Of a stretch of 64,000 nucleotides of DNA, positions 11,565 through 23,479 are shown piece after piece. The notes under the pieces are model-generated. The model saw nothing but the letters and a program-made list of their open reading frames with translations, searched no databases and had not been told where the DNA came from. Position 1 is the first letter of the stretch, and each line of letters opens with the position of its first letter. Origin of the DNA: Thysanoteuthis rhombus (taxonomy: Eukaryota > Mollusca > Cephalopoda > Oegopsida > Thysanoteuthidae); the NCBI GenBank assembly GCA_963457665.1, contig OY735212.1, positions 20,004,247-20,068,246 on the forward strand, read 5' to 3'. The position numbers were made by a program, and so were the translations under genes.

Positions 11565-11890
11565 TCCACATGGACACATAGCGCAGTGGTTACAGCATCA
11601 GACAAATTACTGTCAAGTAATCTGATGGTACTAGGTTCGATCCTAGTGTGAGACAGTATAACAATACTACTAATGCTTAAAAAGAGGGGAGTACGGTCGA
11701 TATACCCCCGTCGGATAAATAAAGGGTTCAGTTCGTTACTTCCCAAAAATCTCCCAGATGTTACCTGACGAAGGCCGTAGAGTGCAACGTCCGAAACGTT
11801 GTATGAAAAACAACAAAGATGAGGATGGTCCAAATAATAATGGAAATAATAATAATACCTCATCTCAAAAATTCCGAGATATACTAAACA
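11565..11890 (+). mobile_element. tRNA-headed SINE, copy 2
   Basis: The tRNA-like head (about 11575-11650) has an A-box-like TAGCGCAGTGGTTA and a B-box GGTTCGATCC. Next comes a conserved body with CTGACGA, a 6-bp hairpin and GAAAC (11765-11797), then a second short hairpin GTTGT/ACAAC, an AAT-rich tail and CCTCATCT. It is a non-autonomous retroposon of the same family as copy 1 and shows no clear poly(A). Confidence 0.85.
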
Positions 11891-12044
11891 ATAAATAAGT
11901 TTATAATATAGGCATGAATCCATGGTCTTACAAGACTAATGGATGCCACCATCTGGGGTGAACATTAAACAGCCACATTTTCAATTATCTCAAGATAATA
12001 CACAAAATGTCTTTTCAGTCCATCATCACATAACTCAAAGACAG

Positions 12045-12320
12045 CTAGAGCTATGGCCAGCAATTTTTCACCGGTTACAAATAGGATCCTGGAACACGTT
12101 TTTACCTAAGTGATTTTTGAAATCCCTAATTTTTCATGTTTTTAGCGATATATAATGTAAGTATAGTGCTAATCTGTGCCCTGACTATTGGGTTATCTAA
12201 ACAAAACATCTATCGGTGTGTTAACCATATAAAATAGATATCTAGCTGAAAATCCTATCCATCAGTCATCAACACATCAAGAAGGAGCCAGTGTTAGCAG
12301 TGGCCATACTCTGGTAACCA
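12045..12320 (+). repeat. Dispersed repeat X, copy 1
   Basis: Matches 20845-21060 in the same orientation. Shared phrases are CTAGAGCTATG / GTAGAGCTATG, TTTTTACCTAAGT, AAAATCCTATCC and CATCAAGAAG-AG-C-GTGTTAGC. Non-coding and unclassified. Confidence 0.65.
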
Positions 12321-12499
12321 TCTCGGCTGCTGGCCAAACAGTATGAAAAATTGTGTTTACCAGTTGGTAAGATGCAGCAAAAAGATAAGATGTACCCTAA
12401 GATTAGCTTGTATATAATATTTTTGGATTAAATAGCTTCCCATACCAGCAAGTCCAAGTTGCCAACCCTACATTTTCATTTTTCTTTCTGTCACAGCTG

Positions 12500-12990
12500 A
12501 TAATTACAATTTGGACTTTTTGGAAATTGTCAACAAAAACTATCAACATAGGTTTCTTCTGTTTTTAAGTTTGTCTGGCTGACTGGCTATGTATGTATTG
12601 AATGATCAGGCCACGCCACAGGAGCTAGAGGGCTGAAAATTTAAATATTTACTCCTGTCTAGAAAGATATGTTTTTTTGTTTGTTGAAAATTCCCCTCTC
12701 CTCAAATAGATTTTCAGCACGAGGTTCAATTAGCAATGTATATTCATGCTAAATTGGACCTTAAGTTTGTGTCCAGTAGCATTCATGCTTGTTTTTTGAA
12801 AAGTCTCACTATTTAGGGATCACCAGTGAACAAAAGGCAAGAGAATTAACTTATCCATTGATCACCCCTTTTTTCCCCCCAATTTCTTAATTGAACAATC
12901 AAAACACAGCATTCTGTCAAGAAATAATGGTCATGTGATGGTATCTATTGAAGGAGTCATCAGACCTACTATCAAATTATTTTAAGGGGG
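12500..12990 (+). repeat. Dispersed repeat Y (related to 58690-59240)
   Basis: Shares AACTATCAACATAGGTTTCT / AACTGTCAACATAGGTTTCT, the CTGGCTATGTATG segment, AGAGGGCTGAAAATT, GTGTCCAGTAGCATTCATGC and TTATCCATTGATCA with 58690-59240, in the same order. Partial copies lie at 2290-2860 and 60250-60370. About 500 bp, non-coding. Confidence 0.65.
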
Positions 12991-14019
12991 AAAAAAAATT
13001 TATCTTATCGAGGAAGTACATTAACTAACCAAACAAAATAGAAATTAGTGATAAAGCTGACGAATATATCAGCTCAAGGATCCACAGTTCAAATGCAGAT
13101 TTAGATAAACGAGACTAGATAATTGCGCTAACGGGTAGGATCAATTGCTGTAAAGAAATTTCACGGTGTCGCCCATGAGTACATATCTATCATATTTGTA
13201 TGGAAACTATCACCCAAAAGATGGATACGTTGCCATCCCAAAAAATGAGTCCACAAAAAATGACATTTAAGAGTTTCAATGCAGTAGAGTTTGGTCATAA
13301 ATGATACTTGATAATATCCGTTTTGATTGCGTAACTTTCCACTAGAAATATTATAATCTTGCTGCGTATGGTTTAGAAGAAAATTAACTTTCTATTAAAA
13401 AAAAGAATGAAAATAAAGTGGCAGGAGTGTACTCATTTATTGGCAATATGGTAAATGGATTTCAGGTAATGTTTAATTTTCAAAAAGTGATATTTGTGAC
13501 TTTCAGAGTTTGCTTTTTTTCCAATGACAGAAAAATATCAGATGTAAATCCACATCTCAACAGAAAAAAAACAGTCATTCCTCTTCTTGCTCTTATCCCC
13601 TCTCAATGAGCATTACCAAAGCATCCACTGTTAGCAAGACAAATCATCAATCAGCAGTTGATATCTTCCTACTTACTCACCCTTTCTCTCTATGAAAGGT
13701 ACAAAGTTCCCATTTGCTCTACCAGTAAGCTATGTTTTCATCAGCAGGCAGTGGGTTTGGCAGAAAAAAAATATGCACAAAAAAATTTTTAAAGTGTCCG
13801 TTATAGCATGAATTTACATTGTATATTGAACCTTCTCTGATACATATTTTAGGATTGATTTTACAAAAACTTAGTTACCACTAAACTAATTTGAGATTAC
13901 ATCACTACAAAGAAAATTTCATGAAGTTCAATTCTATAGAACCATCAAGATGGCACACTTATAATCTTTGCCAACAAAGTTCGAGGAAGAATATGTTTCC
14001 ATCTAAGTCTGTTAGTCCA

Positions 14020-14700
14020 TCTACACAATATCACCAAAAGTTCTCGATTTCAATGAAATTTTGTGGAAGGGTTTGGCAATGGGCTACAGACAAAGTGATT
14101 AAATTTTGAGGTAGTTCAATGAAATTTTTTAGTTATCATAGCATTTTAGCAATATGTCCACATGATATCTCAAAGTAAATGGGGCTACAGCAGGAATCAA
14201 ACCTGCAACTGATAGGGCAATGTAGTGTTGCTCTTACCATTGAGCTGAACACTTGCCGGTAATGCGAAGGCCCAAATAACTGTTCCAACTTCAATTTCTC
14301 ATTTTGCTTATTCATGGTCAATACATTCTCTATTTGTTTCTTTCAAGACAACGATTATGTTACTAAGAAATGGATATATGATCCAACAATGATATTAAGT
14401 TCTCAATACTTGACCATAAAAGTCAATTGATTTCAATTAAATTTTCTGGAAGGGTATGCCATATGGTAAAGAGGAATTGATTAAATTTTAGGGCAGATCC
14501 AGATATTTTTTCATTTTTTTTTCATTCATTTATACATGCATTTATTCACTCATTTGTTCATGCAATATCTCTGAGAGTTCTCATTGAATTTCAATGACAT
14601 TTTGTGGAATAGTGGACTGAGAAAGTATTGGTTAAATTTTGGGGCAGATTATGGAATATTTCATATTTACCTCCCTCCATGTCATAACTTTTTTTTATTT
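14020..14700 (+). repeat. Direct repeats of the TTTCAATGAAATTTTGTGGAA family
   Basis: Three diverged units start near 14031, 14415 and 14570. Each runs TTCTC--TTTCAATGAAATTTTGTGGAA, then a GG-CAATGGGCTA-like phrase and GATTAAATTTTGGGGCAGAT. The same family forms arrays at 21170-21620 and, reversed, at 52240-52715. Confidence 0.7.
14165..14260 (-). mobile_element. tRNA-like SINE head
   Basis: Read on the minus strand it has the A-box-like CAGCTCAATGGTAAGAGC and B-box GGTTTGATTCC at tRNA spacing. It is followed directly by sequence of the TTTCAATGAAATTTTGTGG repeat family. I call it a tRNA-derived SINE head rather than a tRNA gene because the acceptor arms do not pair and repeat sequence is attached. 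Confidence 0.55.
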
Positions 14701-16239
14701 AGTTCGGATCTGGATTGACCCCAGGATTAAATGGTATGTAGGTGAACATTGGTGTATGAGGAATAATAAAGTAAACTTTCCATTTACTAGTTGAACGGCC
14801 ACATGTAAAGAAAGTTATTGGGGAGTGGTTGTTCTAAGAATAAAAAATTGGAAGCCGAAAAAATTATTTCCAAAAAAGAAGTGGTTTTTGCCGATATAGG
14901 GCAGTTTAGTTTGTGAACACCACAAAGATTCTCAAAAAATTGTTGGTAAATATGGAGTTGATGATCCTTTTTTTTTCAAGATTTGTAGCTTTTGAAATCA
15001 CTTGAAATTCGTCAATGGTGTGTATGAAATAGAATAAATTTCTTGTTTCAATGGTTCTAAAAGAGGGCTTTACCAGATGACAGATAAAAAGTTCAAATGG
15101 TAATCCAACCTGATTACACTAAGTAAACATTTAATGAGGTCAACTCAAGGCAGTCAGGCTTCCACAAAGTGTTTTAGCGGCTTTTAGAAGCCTCCTACAG
15201 ATCCTATGTCACCACCCAAAATTCTTCTTGCAAGTAATTTTTTCCACTTTCAAAGTATAAGAAAATTTGACAAATAACAATCTTAATCAACATCATAGAG
15301 CAATATTTGAAGGAAAAAAAAACAAAAAAACTGCTGTGTAAAAAAATATCAACACCAGATCTATCGAATGAACAACACAAATAGTCCAAATGTTCCTTCG
15401 AGCACAAATGTTGAATCTGTGTTGCGAAAGAATTTACTTAACATAGTGTTTGTGTGAGTGTGTGTAAGTTTTTTTTTAACAACCATAAAGACACTTAATA
15501 TAGGCTTGGCTGTCCCATTAATTGACCTTAGTGAAGTGTCCAATTACCCTATAGTCCAGTAACAATGTAACTGGGCATTTCACAAATTGCAACGAACAGA
15601 TTTTGCATCCTATATATGATCTGAATGAGAGAAGAAGAGTATGTCGAAAAGTCTACCGAAATCTGATCATTACTGAAACTTCTGTAGAAATTTTGAGTCT
15701 TTGTAGGTTTTCTCCAAAAGTTAAAAATACAAATTATTACTTTACACTGATACTCTTGGTTTTACATCATTTAACCAGATAATTTTTGATGGAATCTTTC
15801 CCCTTAGTAATGATATGAAGATAATGATTAAATTGACATTACAAGTTTCAAGTATTTCTATTAGCATGGGTTGCCTTATCAAACACTAAAATGGACTGTC
15901 CTGTGGAAATGGCAAAAAATATAGAACATTATGCAACAGATCTGGAATGAGCACCATTGAATAATCAAGCTTAAAAGAATTCTACTCCAAAATGTCTTTC
16001 TAAAATGCCCACTCTTTTTAGAACCCTACTCTTGAATTTACTTGTAAAATGCCAAATAACTAGCTCCATTTTTTAGCTGTTATTTTTTATGTATATAAAG
16101 TGCAAAGTGCTAAGGTACACTGTTAGAAAGCTGATGAAATTCTCTTTCATGAAGGCCATCATTCTTCAAGGTGTAGACGCTGTATACATTAGAGCACTGC
16201 AACATATATACAATCACAGCAATTCCTTCATCATGCTTC

Positions 16240-17145
16240 ATAAAGACTCTTAACCCTTCCAGCTCTCCAAAAAATAGTAAGGCAAGGTGATACCAGCTCC
16301 TCCAAACTCTTCACAGCCTGCCTCAAGATGATTTTCTGGAAACAGGACTAGGAGAACAGAAGAATCAAAATAGACGGTGAATATCTGGGCAACCTCAGAT
16401 TTGCAGACAACATTGTCCTCTTCGCAGAGAACCTACATGACTTCCCACTACTGCTAGATCAACTAAACGAAGAAAGAAAAAAAAGTCAGTTTACACATGA
16501 ACTTCAGTAAAACAGTAAAAAAAAAAGTAAGTCATGTTCAACAGTCACATCAAGAGGAAGAACACAACTGTCAAAATCGAAGATGCAAAACTTGGGAAAG
16601 TAGAACACTACATCAACCTAGGACAACAAATCTCTATGAAACCAGGATGGCAGGCCTTCAGCTGAGCAAGCTCAAATCTCAAAAATAAGACGATCCCAAT
16701 GATCATAAAAAGAAGAGTATACAACCAATGCATCCTCCCGATAGTCACTTATGGAGCTGAAACATGGAACCTAACCAAGAGACAGACCCACACACTGAGA
16801 AGCATGCTATGTGCGCATGAGAGAATTATGCTCAACCTCACATAGAGAGATCACAAGACAGCACATAGAAGAAAACGGGAGTCTGAGATATCATAGAATA
16901 TATTAGAAAACTCAGTTGGTAATGGGCAAGTCATGTTGCAAGAATGACAGACAACTGATGGGCATCACGACTCACAACATGGATCTCAAGAGATCGCATG
17001 CGAAACCGAGGCCAACAGAATACAAGATGGAGAGATGAACTAGACAAATTCAGAAAATACTGGCTCCTTGATGCAAATGATAGAGAAATGTGGCAGATCC
17101 TGGGGAAGGTCTATGTCCAACAACGGACAGTAAAAGACAAATGAT
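16240..17145 (+). mobile_element. RTE-like LINE, RT fragment, copy C
   Basis: Forward-strand RT from the palm to the 3' end. It reads RRIKIDGEYLGNLRFADNIV near 16355-16415, then TYGAETWNLTKR near 16750 and a C-terminal tail ending at about 17140 before an AAATGATGA remnant. Stops and frameshifts are present. The catalytic box is FADN rather than the usual FADD. The ORF at 16497-16688 is an out-of-frame by-product. Confidence 0.82.
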
Positions 17146-17694
17146 GATTTCTTAAAGATAATGTGTATTAAATTCGTAAATTCGGGAGGTGGGGATAATT
17201 GCTTCTCGTCATTTAAACAGTTAAAAATAATCACTGACATTCAAAATATAACAGTGAACATTATACTGTAGCCATGAACATTCAAAGAAATTTTCGGAGG
17301 ATTTAACACCACGTTTCAACCAATACATTCTACGGTCTTCTTAAGGTTTTCTGATTGTAATGATACTTTAATTACAAAAAACATAACAATGGAAGTAGAG
17401 TTTAAAACTTAAATGCAAGTAGTTTAAAATTTATACCGTGAATGATAGTCATATGGTTTTCAATGACGACAATGAGAGGAAAAACCACCATTGTTTTTGT
17501 CAATTGAAAATGTTTTTCAAATTAAACCATAAGACCATTCAAAATTGAAAACAGGAAGTTAATGCTATGTTTCGTCGATGTAAGAACAGAGACTACTCTT
17601 TGATTTTGATGTAGGGGCCACAAAAGGCTGGACCACGAAACTAACTTAATACCAAGTTTGTACCACGTGTAGTTGGACATAAAGCTTCTTTGAT

Positions 17695-18205
17695 ATTCAC
17701 CAGACCTCTCTATCATTGGCGTCGAGGATCCAATACCTTCTAAACTTATCTGGGTCGTTTCACAGTAATTTTCTGCCGGTCACAGATTCGCCTATGATCT
17801 CTCAAGATCCACGTTGTGAGCCGTGCAGTTGTGTAACATTCTTGCAATATGACCAACCCATTGCCATTTGAGTTTTAAAATGGATTCTACGACATCTCAA
17901 GATTCAGATATATGGTAGAATCCATTTTCCTCTAATATACGATCTTGTCAAGAAATCTCTCCAGATGATGTTGAACATGATTCTCTGAGGTGCACATTGC
18001 ATAGTTCTCAGCTTAAGGATCCAGCTTTTGGTTAGGTTGCATATTTCAGCTCGATAGGAGACTTTCGGGAGGATTCATTAGTTGCATACCCTTCGTTTTC
18101 GGACTAACGTAATTTTCTAGTTCTTGAAGATTGAACTTGCTCAACAGAAAGCTTGCCAACCTAGAGTGATTCTACGCTTGATTTCTTCTTTTGAGGATTT
18201 CATGG
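17695..18205 (-). mobile_element. RTE-like LINE, 3' fragment, copy D
   Basis: Minus-strand C-terminal RT and 3' part of the same family, recognisable from TTGAGTTTTAAAATGGATTCT and AGCTCGATAGGAGACTTTCG. It lies tail-to-tail with copy C, with about 550 unremarkable bases between them. Confidence 0.75.
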
Positions 18206-18599
18206 AGATTCGTTGACTTATCCCCAGGAAGCCTCAGCCATAAATGATAAATCAATTGATAACATTGGAATCGCTCAAAGAGACATCATTTTGTTAATTG
18301 CCGAGGTAGCCAAATCACGTTTTATGCCCTACATAAAAGTTGTAAGAAACCTGCTTCGTGTTTTTACCCACTTGCCCGAATTAATTGGATATTGTGTCAG
18401 AGGGAATTCCAAGCGAGTAATAGACAGGTTTTTAACGCGATCAGAATAAACTTACATGGAAGAAGTTACGATACGGCAAGTGTCGATCTCTCACACTGAA
18501 AAGTTTGGGACACACCCATGAAGGCAAACATTTCCATTAAGATAAGAAATTTAACACGCCATATAAAACACACACAAAGTTAGATAAGACACGCAAAAA

Positions 18600-20850
18600 T
18601 GTTTCAAGTGAGAAAATAGACCCTCTCATCCAAAAACGTTGCACCCTGCAAACGATGCAAATTGCCATCTAGGTCACTATAAACGGGGTGTGCGTCCGCC
18701 AAAATTGCATGAAATACAGAAAGAGGTCAGCAGCATATTCCTGGACACAATAACAGCAGGCAGTGACTCATGTTTGGTGGACTTGAAGATCAGACGTAAA
18801 ATTTATATTAGATACTGACGCTGATGTGATCGTTATCGCTGACCATGTGTTTAATTCAGTGTTTGGAAGTGACATTCCAAAACATTAAAAAGCAAAAAGG
18901 CCGATATTGGGACCAAGAAACTCTTCATTAGATGCCCTGGCATTTTCTAACTCACACTACAGAAAGAAAGACAGTGAATACAAGAGGATGTGTATGTGAT
19001 AAGGAACCCACATACAACGTTACTGGATAGACCTGTCAACCATACAGTATAAAGTTGAAACCTGGAGCGGGGCTGTTCCCTCTGAAGACACCGCGACAGG
19101 TGCTTCATCCTCTCGAGTCAATGGTAAAAAGTTTACTGCAGCGCATGGAAAGGTCTACAGACCATGTGTCAATCTCACACAACTGAACAAGTTACTGTGC
19201 TGCGAGAGATACATTCTTCCCTCGGTAGAACAAACTCTAGGTTCTTTAGCTGGTGCTCAAATCTTTAGCCGGCTAGATACTAATGGGCTTCTTGGTAAAA
19301 CCCTTCAGCCGAAGAATCAGCTAAACCGGTATTTATCATACCATTCGAACGGTTGTACTTTAGAAAGTTACTATTTGGGATTGCATCAGCGTCCGAGCAC
19401 TTCATGAATAGAATGGTAACAAAAGCTAACAGTGTGACAAGAAGGCATTGTTTGCCATATGTTTTGGAGATGCACAGCATTAACACGACTCATGCCTTCA
19501 TGCCGACGTTGAGGAAGATCGAGAAGACAATAACTCTCAGTGCGAAGAAATGTAAGTTTTCAAAAAGAAAAGTTAAATTCCTGGGCCAGATCATTTTGGT
19601 CGAGGGGTTAAAATCCGGCGCAAGTAAAACTAAAGCAATCAGATTTAAGAATCCACCAAGCTACGCATCTTTCTGGCGTTATAAATCAGTTAGGAAAGAT
19701 CATTCCTCAGCTATCTGTGAAGGGTGAAAATATTTGCTATCCAAGAAAAACACTGGTTCTGGGGGAGTACAACAGCCTGGAGGAGAAATTGTCGAGCAAA
19801 ATAGAGTTAGCTCTGTATGATCAGAAAAAAAGGGACACCAAAATGTCAGCAGGTGCATCAAGCCTCTGATTGGGAGCGGTCCCACAACACAAAACGGATG
19901 AGGAATGGAGGTCAATCACCTACGCTTCCAGATCTCTCTCACTAGTCGAGCAGATGTATGTTCCGGTCTAAAAAGAGGCACTAGTGTTGGCACGGGCCTG
20001 GGAAAGATTCAGATACTTTCTGGTTGGCCAACATTCCCGGTAGTGGACAGATTATTAACTGCTATTAAATCTCTAAAGGTCTCAAACCTTGGGCGCCCAA
20101 CCTGCAAAGATCCAACGTTATAGAATGAGACTGTAATTTATATATCCGGGGGAAAAAAGCTTTTGGTTCACAGACATGTTGTCACGAGCACCGATAGAGA
20201 AAAATGCAGCAGACGTGGACACCAAGCTCATGGAGAGATGAATATAAAATATCAGTAAATGGACAATTTATATCCGACAGAATGAGATAATCATAGACAA
20301 TTTATTAGGAACTAATGGCTCAGAACTGATAATACTCAGTAGCAAACGAACGGCCTTAGATCGTGTAAATTAATACATAAACGAACGTCGGGTCGTAGTT
20401 CATCAGGTCAGGGTGTGACAAAATGCAGGTTGCGTGATGGCCAGACCTGAGCTAGCAACTGAACGGACTTGTGCTGGGCTGTATATCAGGTATCAAAGAG
20501 CGGACCAGCCACACACAGTCGGCTTATCCAGGCATAACTTCATGACGATCACTGACAGAAGTTGTTGAAGGATATCTTTACACTAAAAAGGTCAGACGTA
20601 CCTGCTGGTGATTGACTAGTTCTCAAGAAACGCCGAAATACGCCGTCACTTGATCCATTGATATCACGGTCTGTCTTAAAACAAATATTTTACGCCTCAT
20701 GGAGTACAAGAGATACTAGAGACTGTGAACTGAACGCAATTTCTCATGTGACACATTCTTAACATTTGCCACAACAAGCGGATTCCCATCACTTGACCAG
20801 CTGTCCGAGATTTTTAAAATACAACGAAGAAGCTGAACGTGTAGAGCTAT
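18600..20850 (+). mobile_element. Decayed Ty3/Gypsy retrotransposon pol region
   Basis: In forward order I read a zinc-knuckle remnant (CKRCK near 18653) and an aspartic protease segment LDTDADVIVIADHVFN (about 18807-18856). RT fingers and palm follow with VEQTLGSLAGAQIFSRLDTN (about 19225-19285) and the GIASASEHF block (19374-19400). Next are the KKCKFSKRKVKFLGQI connection (about 19545-19590), the RNase H phrase EEWRSITYASRSLSLVEQ (about 19900-19955), FTDMLSRAP (near 20170) and integrase-like debris to about 20850. The usual DTG of the protease reads DTD. Many frameshifts and stops are present, so it is inactive. No LTRs were recognised at its ends. The ORF at 18213-18449 just upstream is not recognised. 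Confidence 0.85.
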
Positions 20851-21060
20851 GACTCCAAATTATCTGTGGCTACGAATAGGACCCGGAGTCTGCTTTTACC
20901 TAAGTAGTTATTGAACACTTTTAGACTGTTCATGGTTTTAACGAGGTCGGGTCGATTTACAACGTAATCATAATGACCATATAAAGTAGAATTCAAGTAG
21001 AAAAATCCTATCCGTCGGTCGTTAATGCATCAAGAAGCAGTCCGTGTTAGCTGTGACAAT
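20845..21060 (+). repeat. Dispersed repeat X, copy 2
   Basis: Matches 12045-12320. It begins where the Gypsy relic ends and is followed at once by the 21170-21620 array. Confidence 0.65.
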
Positions 21061-21169
21061 GCTCTCCGCTGATAAGATGCAACAAGTCATAAAATCTTTG
21101 AGTGGATCCATGCTCAATTATCTCGCCAACGTCCTGTCTTCAACCGCAAATTACCTCCAAGAGTTCTCC

Positions 21170-21620
21170 CTTTATCCACATAAGTTAACAATGGATTTCA
21201 GTGAAATTTTGCGGAAGAATAGGCAATAGGTTATGAGAACAATTATTACATTTAGGAGTAGATCCGTTAACAATTATATCCCCTACATTGTAGCTATCTG
21301 TCTACACCATACAATATCTTCAGAAGTCGCCAGTCCGTCCACATATCTCTCTAAACTCCAAACGAATTTCAATTAAATACTGTAGGAGAGTGGGAAATAT
21401 GCTACAAAAGCAGTCATGAAATTTTAGGACGGATCCATGGACGATTATTTCCCCTACATCTTAGCTAACTGTTCGCAACTGTACAATAGCTCCAGAAGTT
21501 CTGTCAGCCCCCCTCCCAATATCTCAAAGTTCTCAATAAATTTCGATGAAATTGTGGAAGGGTAGGCAATAGACTACGGAAGAGATTTTGGTGCGGATCC
21601 ATTCACTATTATATCCCCTC
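21170..21620 (+). repeat. Array of three TTTCAATGAAATTTTGTGGAA-family units
   Basis: Units begin near 21190, 21360 and 21535. Each has the aATTTCxxTgAAATT core, GG-AAGGGTAGGCAATAG and a G-GGATCCATT-AC-ATTATATCCCCT tail. Related arrays are at 14020-14700 and 52240-52715. Confidence 0.7.
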
Positions 21621-21784
21621 CATCATATCTATCATTCAAAACAGTTAATTTACCGATATTCAATTGGAAGACAAGTCCGAACAACACTGTTAGAATGAAA
21701 AGATTAGTGAAGCCAACAGCAAGATTTACCACTTGAAACACAACTTCACACATCTGGATCATGTTATGTTAAAGCTGCTCTTTG

Positions 21785-22040
21785 GGTCTCCTTTTAGACT
21801 TCAGTTAGGATACGCATCTTCGGTATGGGGTCCTACATTGAAGATGGATATAGAAAATCTAAAAAAACTCCAAAATATGCAACAAGCCTTGGCCCGAAAA
21901 TCTCACATATAACCTATGTAAAAAACACTTCAATATCTCGTTACCTTCTTTGCAAAATTGCTGCCTTCACACTGATCTATTACTAATCTAGAAACTCCCA
22001 CATAATAATGATAACTATTGATACAAGAACCTGCTGATCA
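21785..22040 (+). mobile_element. LINE reverse transcriptase C-terminal fragment (second family)
   Basis: Forward reading RLQLGYASSVWGPTLKMDIE, then NLKKLQNMQQ (about 21795-21885). The YASSVWGP--K-DIE-L block is typical of the C-terminal part of CR1/Jockey-type LINE RTs. Stops follow and no other domain is seen. It is distinct from the RTE copies. Confidence 0.7.
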
Positions 22041-22049
22041 AAATGTAAA

Positions 22050-23448
22050 CAACATATCCTAGCTCACACCCTCTCTAACTCATAACTCGAGAAGTCGCGA
22101 TTTCAAATATGAAATACATCACCATCAAGGTATCCTCCACAAATTCCTAACACCAAGATGTACTATCACTCAGAACTACGTACACAGTAACAACAATGAA
22201 TACAACAACAGTGAATGAATTGAATGTTTTTTCGACAATGACCTCCCTATGCTGTTCAAATACATTTTTTGATAACACTACTATCATATAACACATACAC
22301 ACAGGCACAGTAGATAGAGTATAGAACAATGCCTACAAAGCAGATGGGCCTCGTTTGATGGTAGATGTTGAGCTAAAAGTAGCGATATAAAAATCAGCTA
22401 GTAAATTAAAATCAAAGTAAAAATTTGTCTGATAATATGTTTGATAATAATGATTTAAAATACATCATATGAAAAATGTTTATTCACTATTTGGTAGAAT
22501 GGGGATTTTTCTTTGCTGAATCATCGCGAAAAATGGTGTCATGATTTTCTGGGTCAGTGTATTTTTAACATGTGAGGTGGGGACGGCCTCAACAGAAGAA
22601 AACAGAAGATCCTCAACATTCAGCAATGAAAACAATGTTACTTCAGGTTAAGGCTATTAATATTTAATGAAAGCCTGACTAAATTTTTTCTCTTCACCAC
22701 AAACCACATAATTTTTCACACTCCAATTCACTTAAGGGGAGAGATTATTTGAACGCGCGCACCTTGTTAGTGCAAACAATAATTCCAAAAACATTGTTTT
22801 CATGTTTTACAACGTAAAAACGAGTACACATGAAAGCAGAAGCCTTTTAAAATATTATGTACGAATGTCAAAAAAAGCAATCAGATATTTCTCTTCTTTG
22901 GAACAGTTAAAAAAAAAAGGAAATAAAGAGAAAGAGAAAAAAAACATCAGCGATACCTACAAATAGTAGTTAACAAAACAATACGTCTGCTACTTTGTAC
23001 GTCGCTCTTTTCGGCCAGAAAAGAAAACTTATGAACTTCTTTTCTAAAAGAGGTAATTCCGAGAAAAAGAAAGGGCCTTGCTTGTAAATAATTTCACTTT
23101 GCACGAGAATGAAACTAGTTTAAGAGAGAGTGCGATGCGCAATTATTTGCAGTAGCACGGTTTCAAAACAAGGTCCATGAATCGAAATCACATATACACC
23201 AGTAAATGTACTTACATTTTGTGTACCATTACAATGGTTATAAGTCTTTGAAGACTAGGTTCAGCTCACTGATTGTCTCGTGAAGTGACAGTCAGAAGTG
23301 GTTAACACTACTAACTTCTTCGTCACCTTAACCGATCGATCCATCTGCTTGGAGATTGGTGGGTGTCTAAGGGACTTAACTTCTATATTCGGACTGTAAA
23401 CAAATATTCACCGTTCGTTAATAACACGGGAATGTTATGTACATATAA

Positions 23449-23479
<31 letters not shown>

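Noticed and set aside
11765..11810. Hammerhead ribozyme in the SINE body
   Set aside because: The CTGANGA and GAAAC boxes and a stem are present, but one base separates the first box from the stem and no NUH cleavage triplet follows the last stem. I keep it only as a structured motif.
14165..14260. Functional tRNA gene
   Set aside because: A and B boxes are present, but no acceptor stem pairs and repeat sequence is joined directly. The same applies to the heads at 11575, 39505 and 54905.
18213..18449. 78-aa ORF upstream of the Gypsy relic
   Set aside because: It could be degraded gag, but no gag motif was recognised, so it is not called.
21574..21762. Minus-strand hydrophobic ORF (VVFQVVNLAVGFTNLFILTV) that looked like a missing SLC19 exon
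   Set aside because: It lacks the family residues of exons 2 or 3, overlaps the end of a repeat array and has no matching splice phase.
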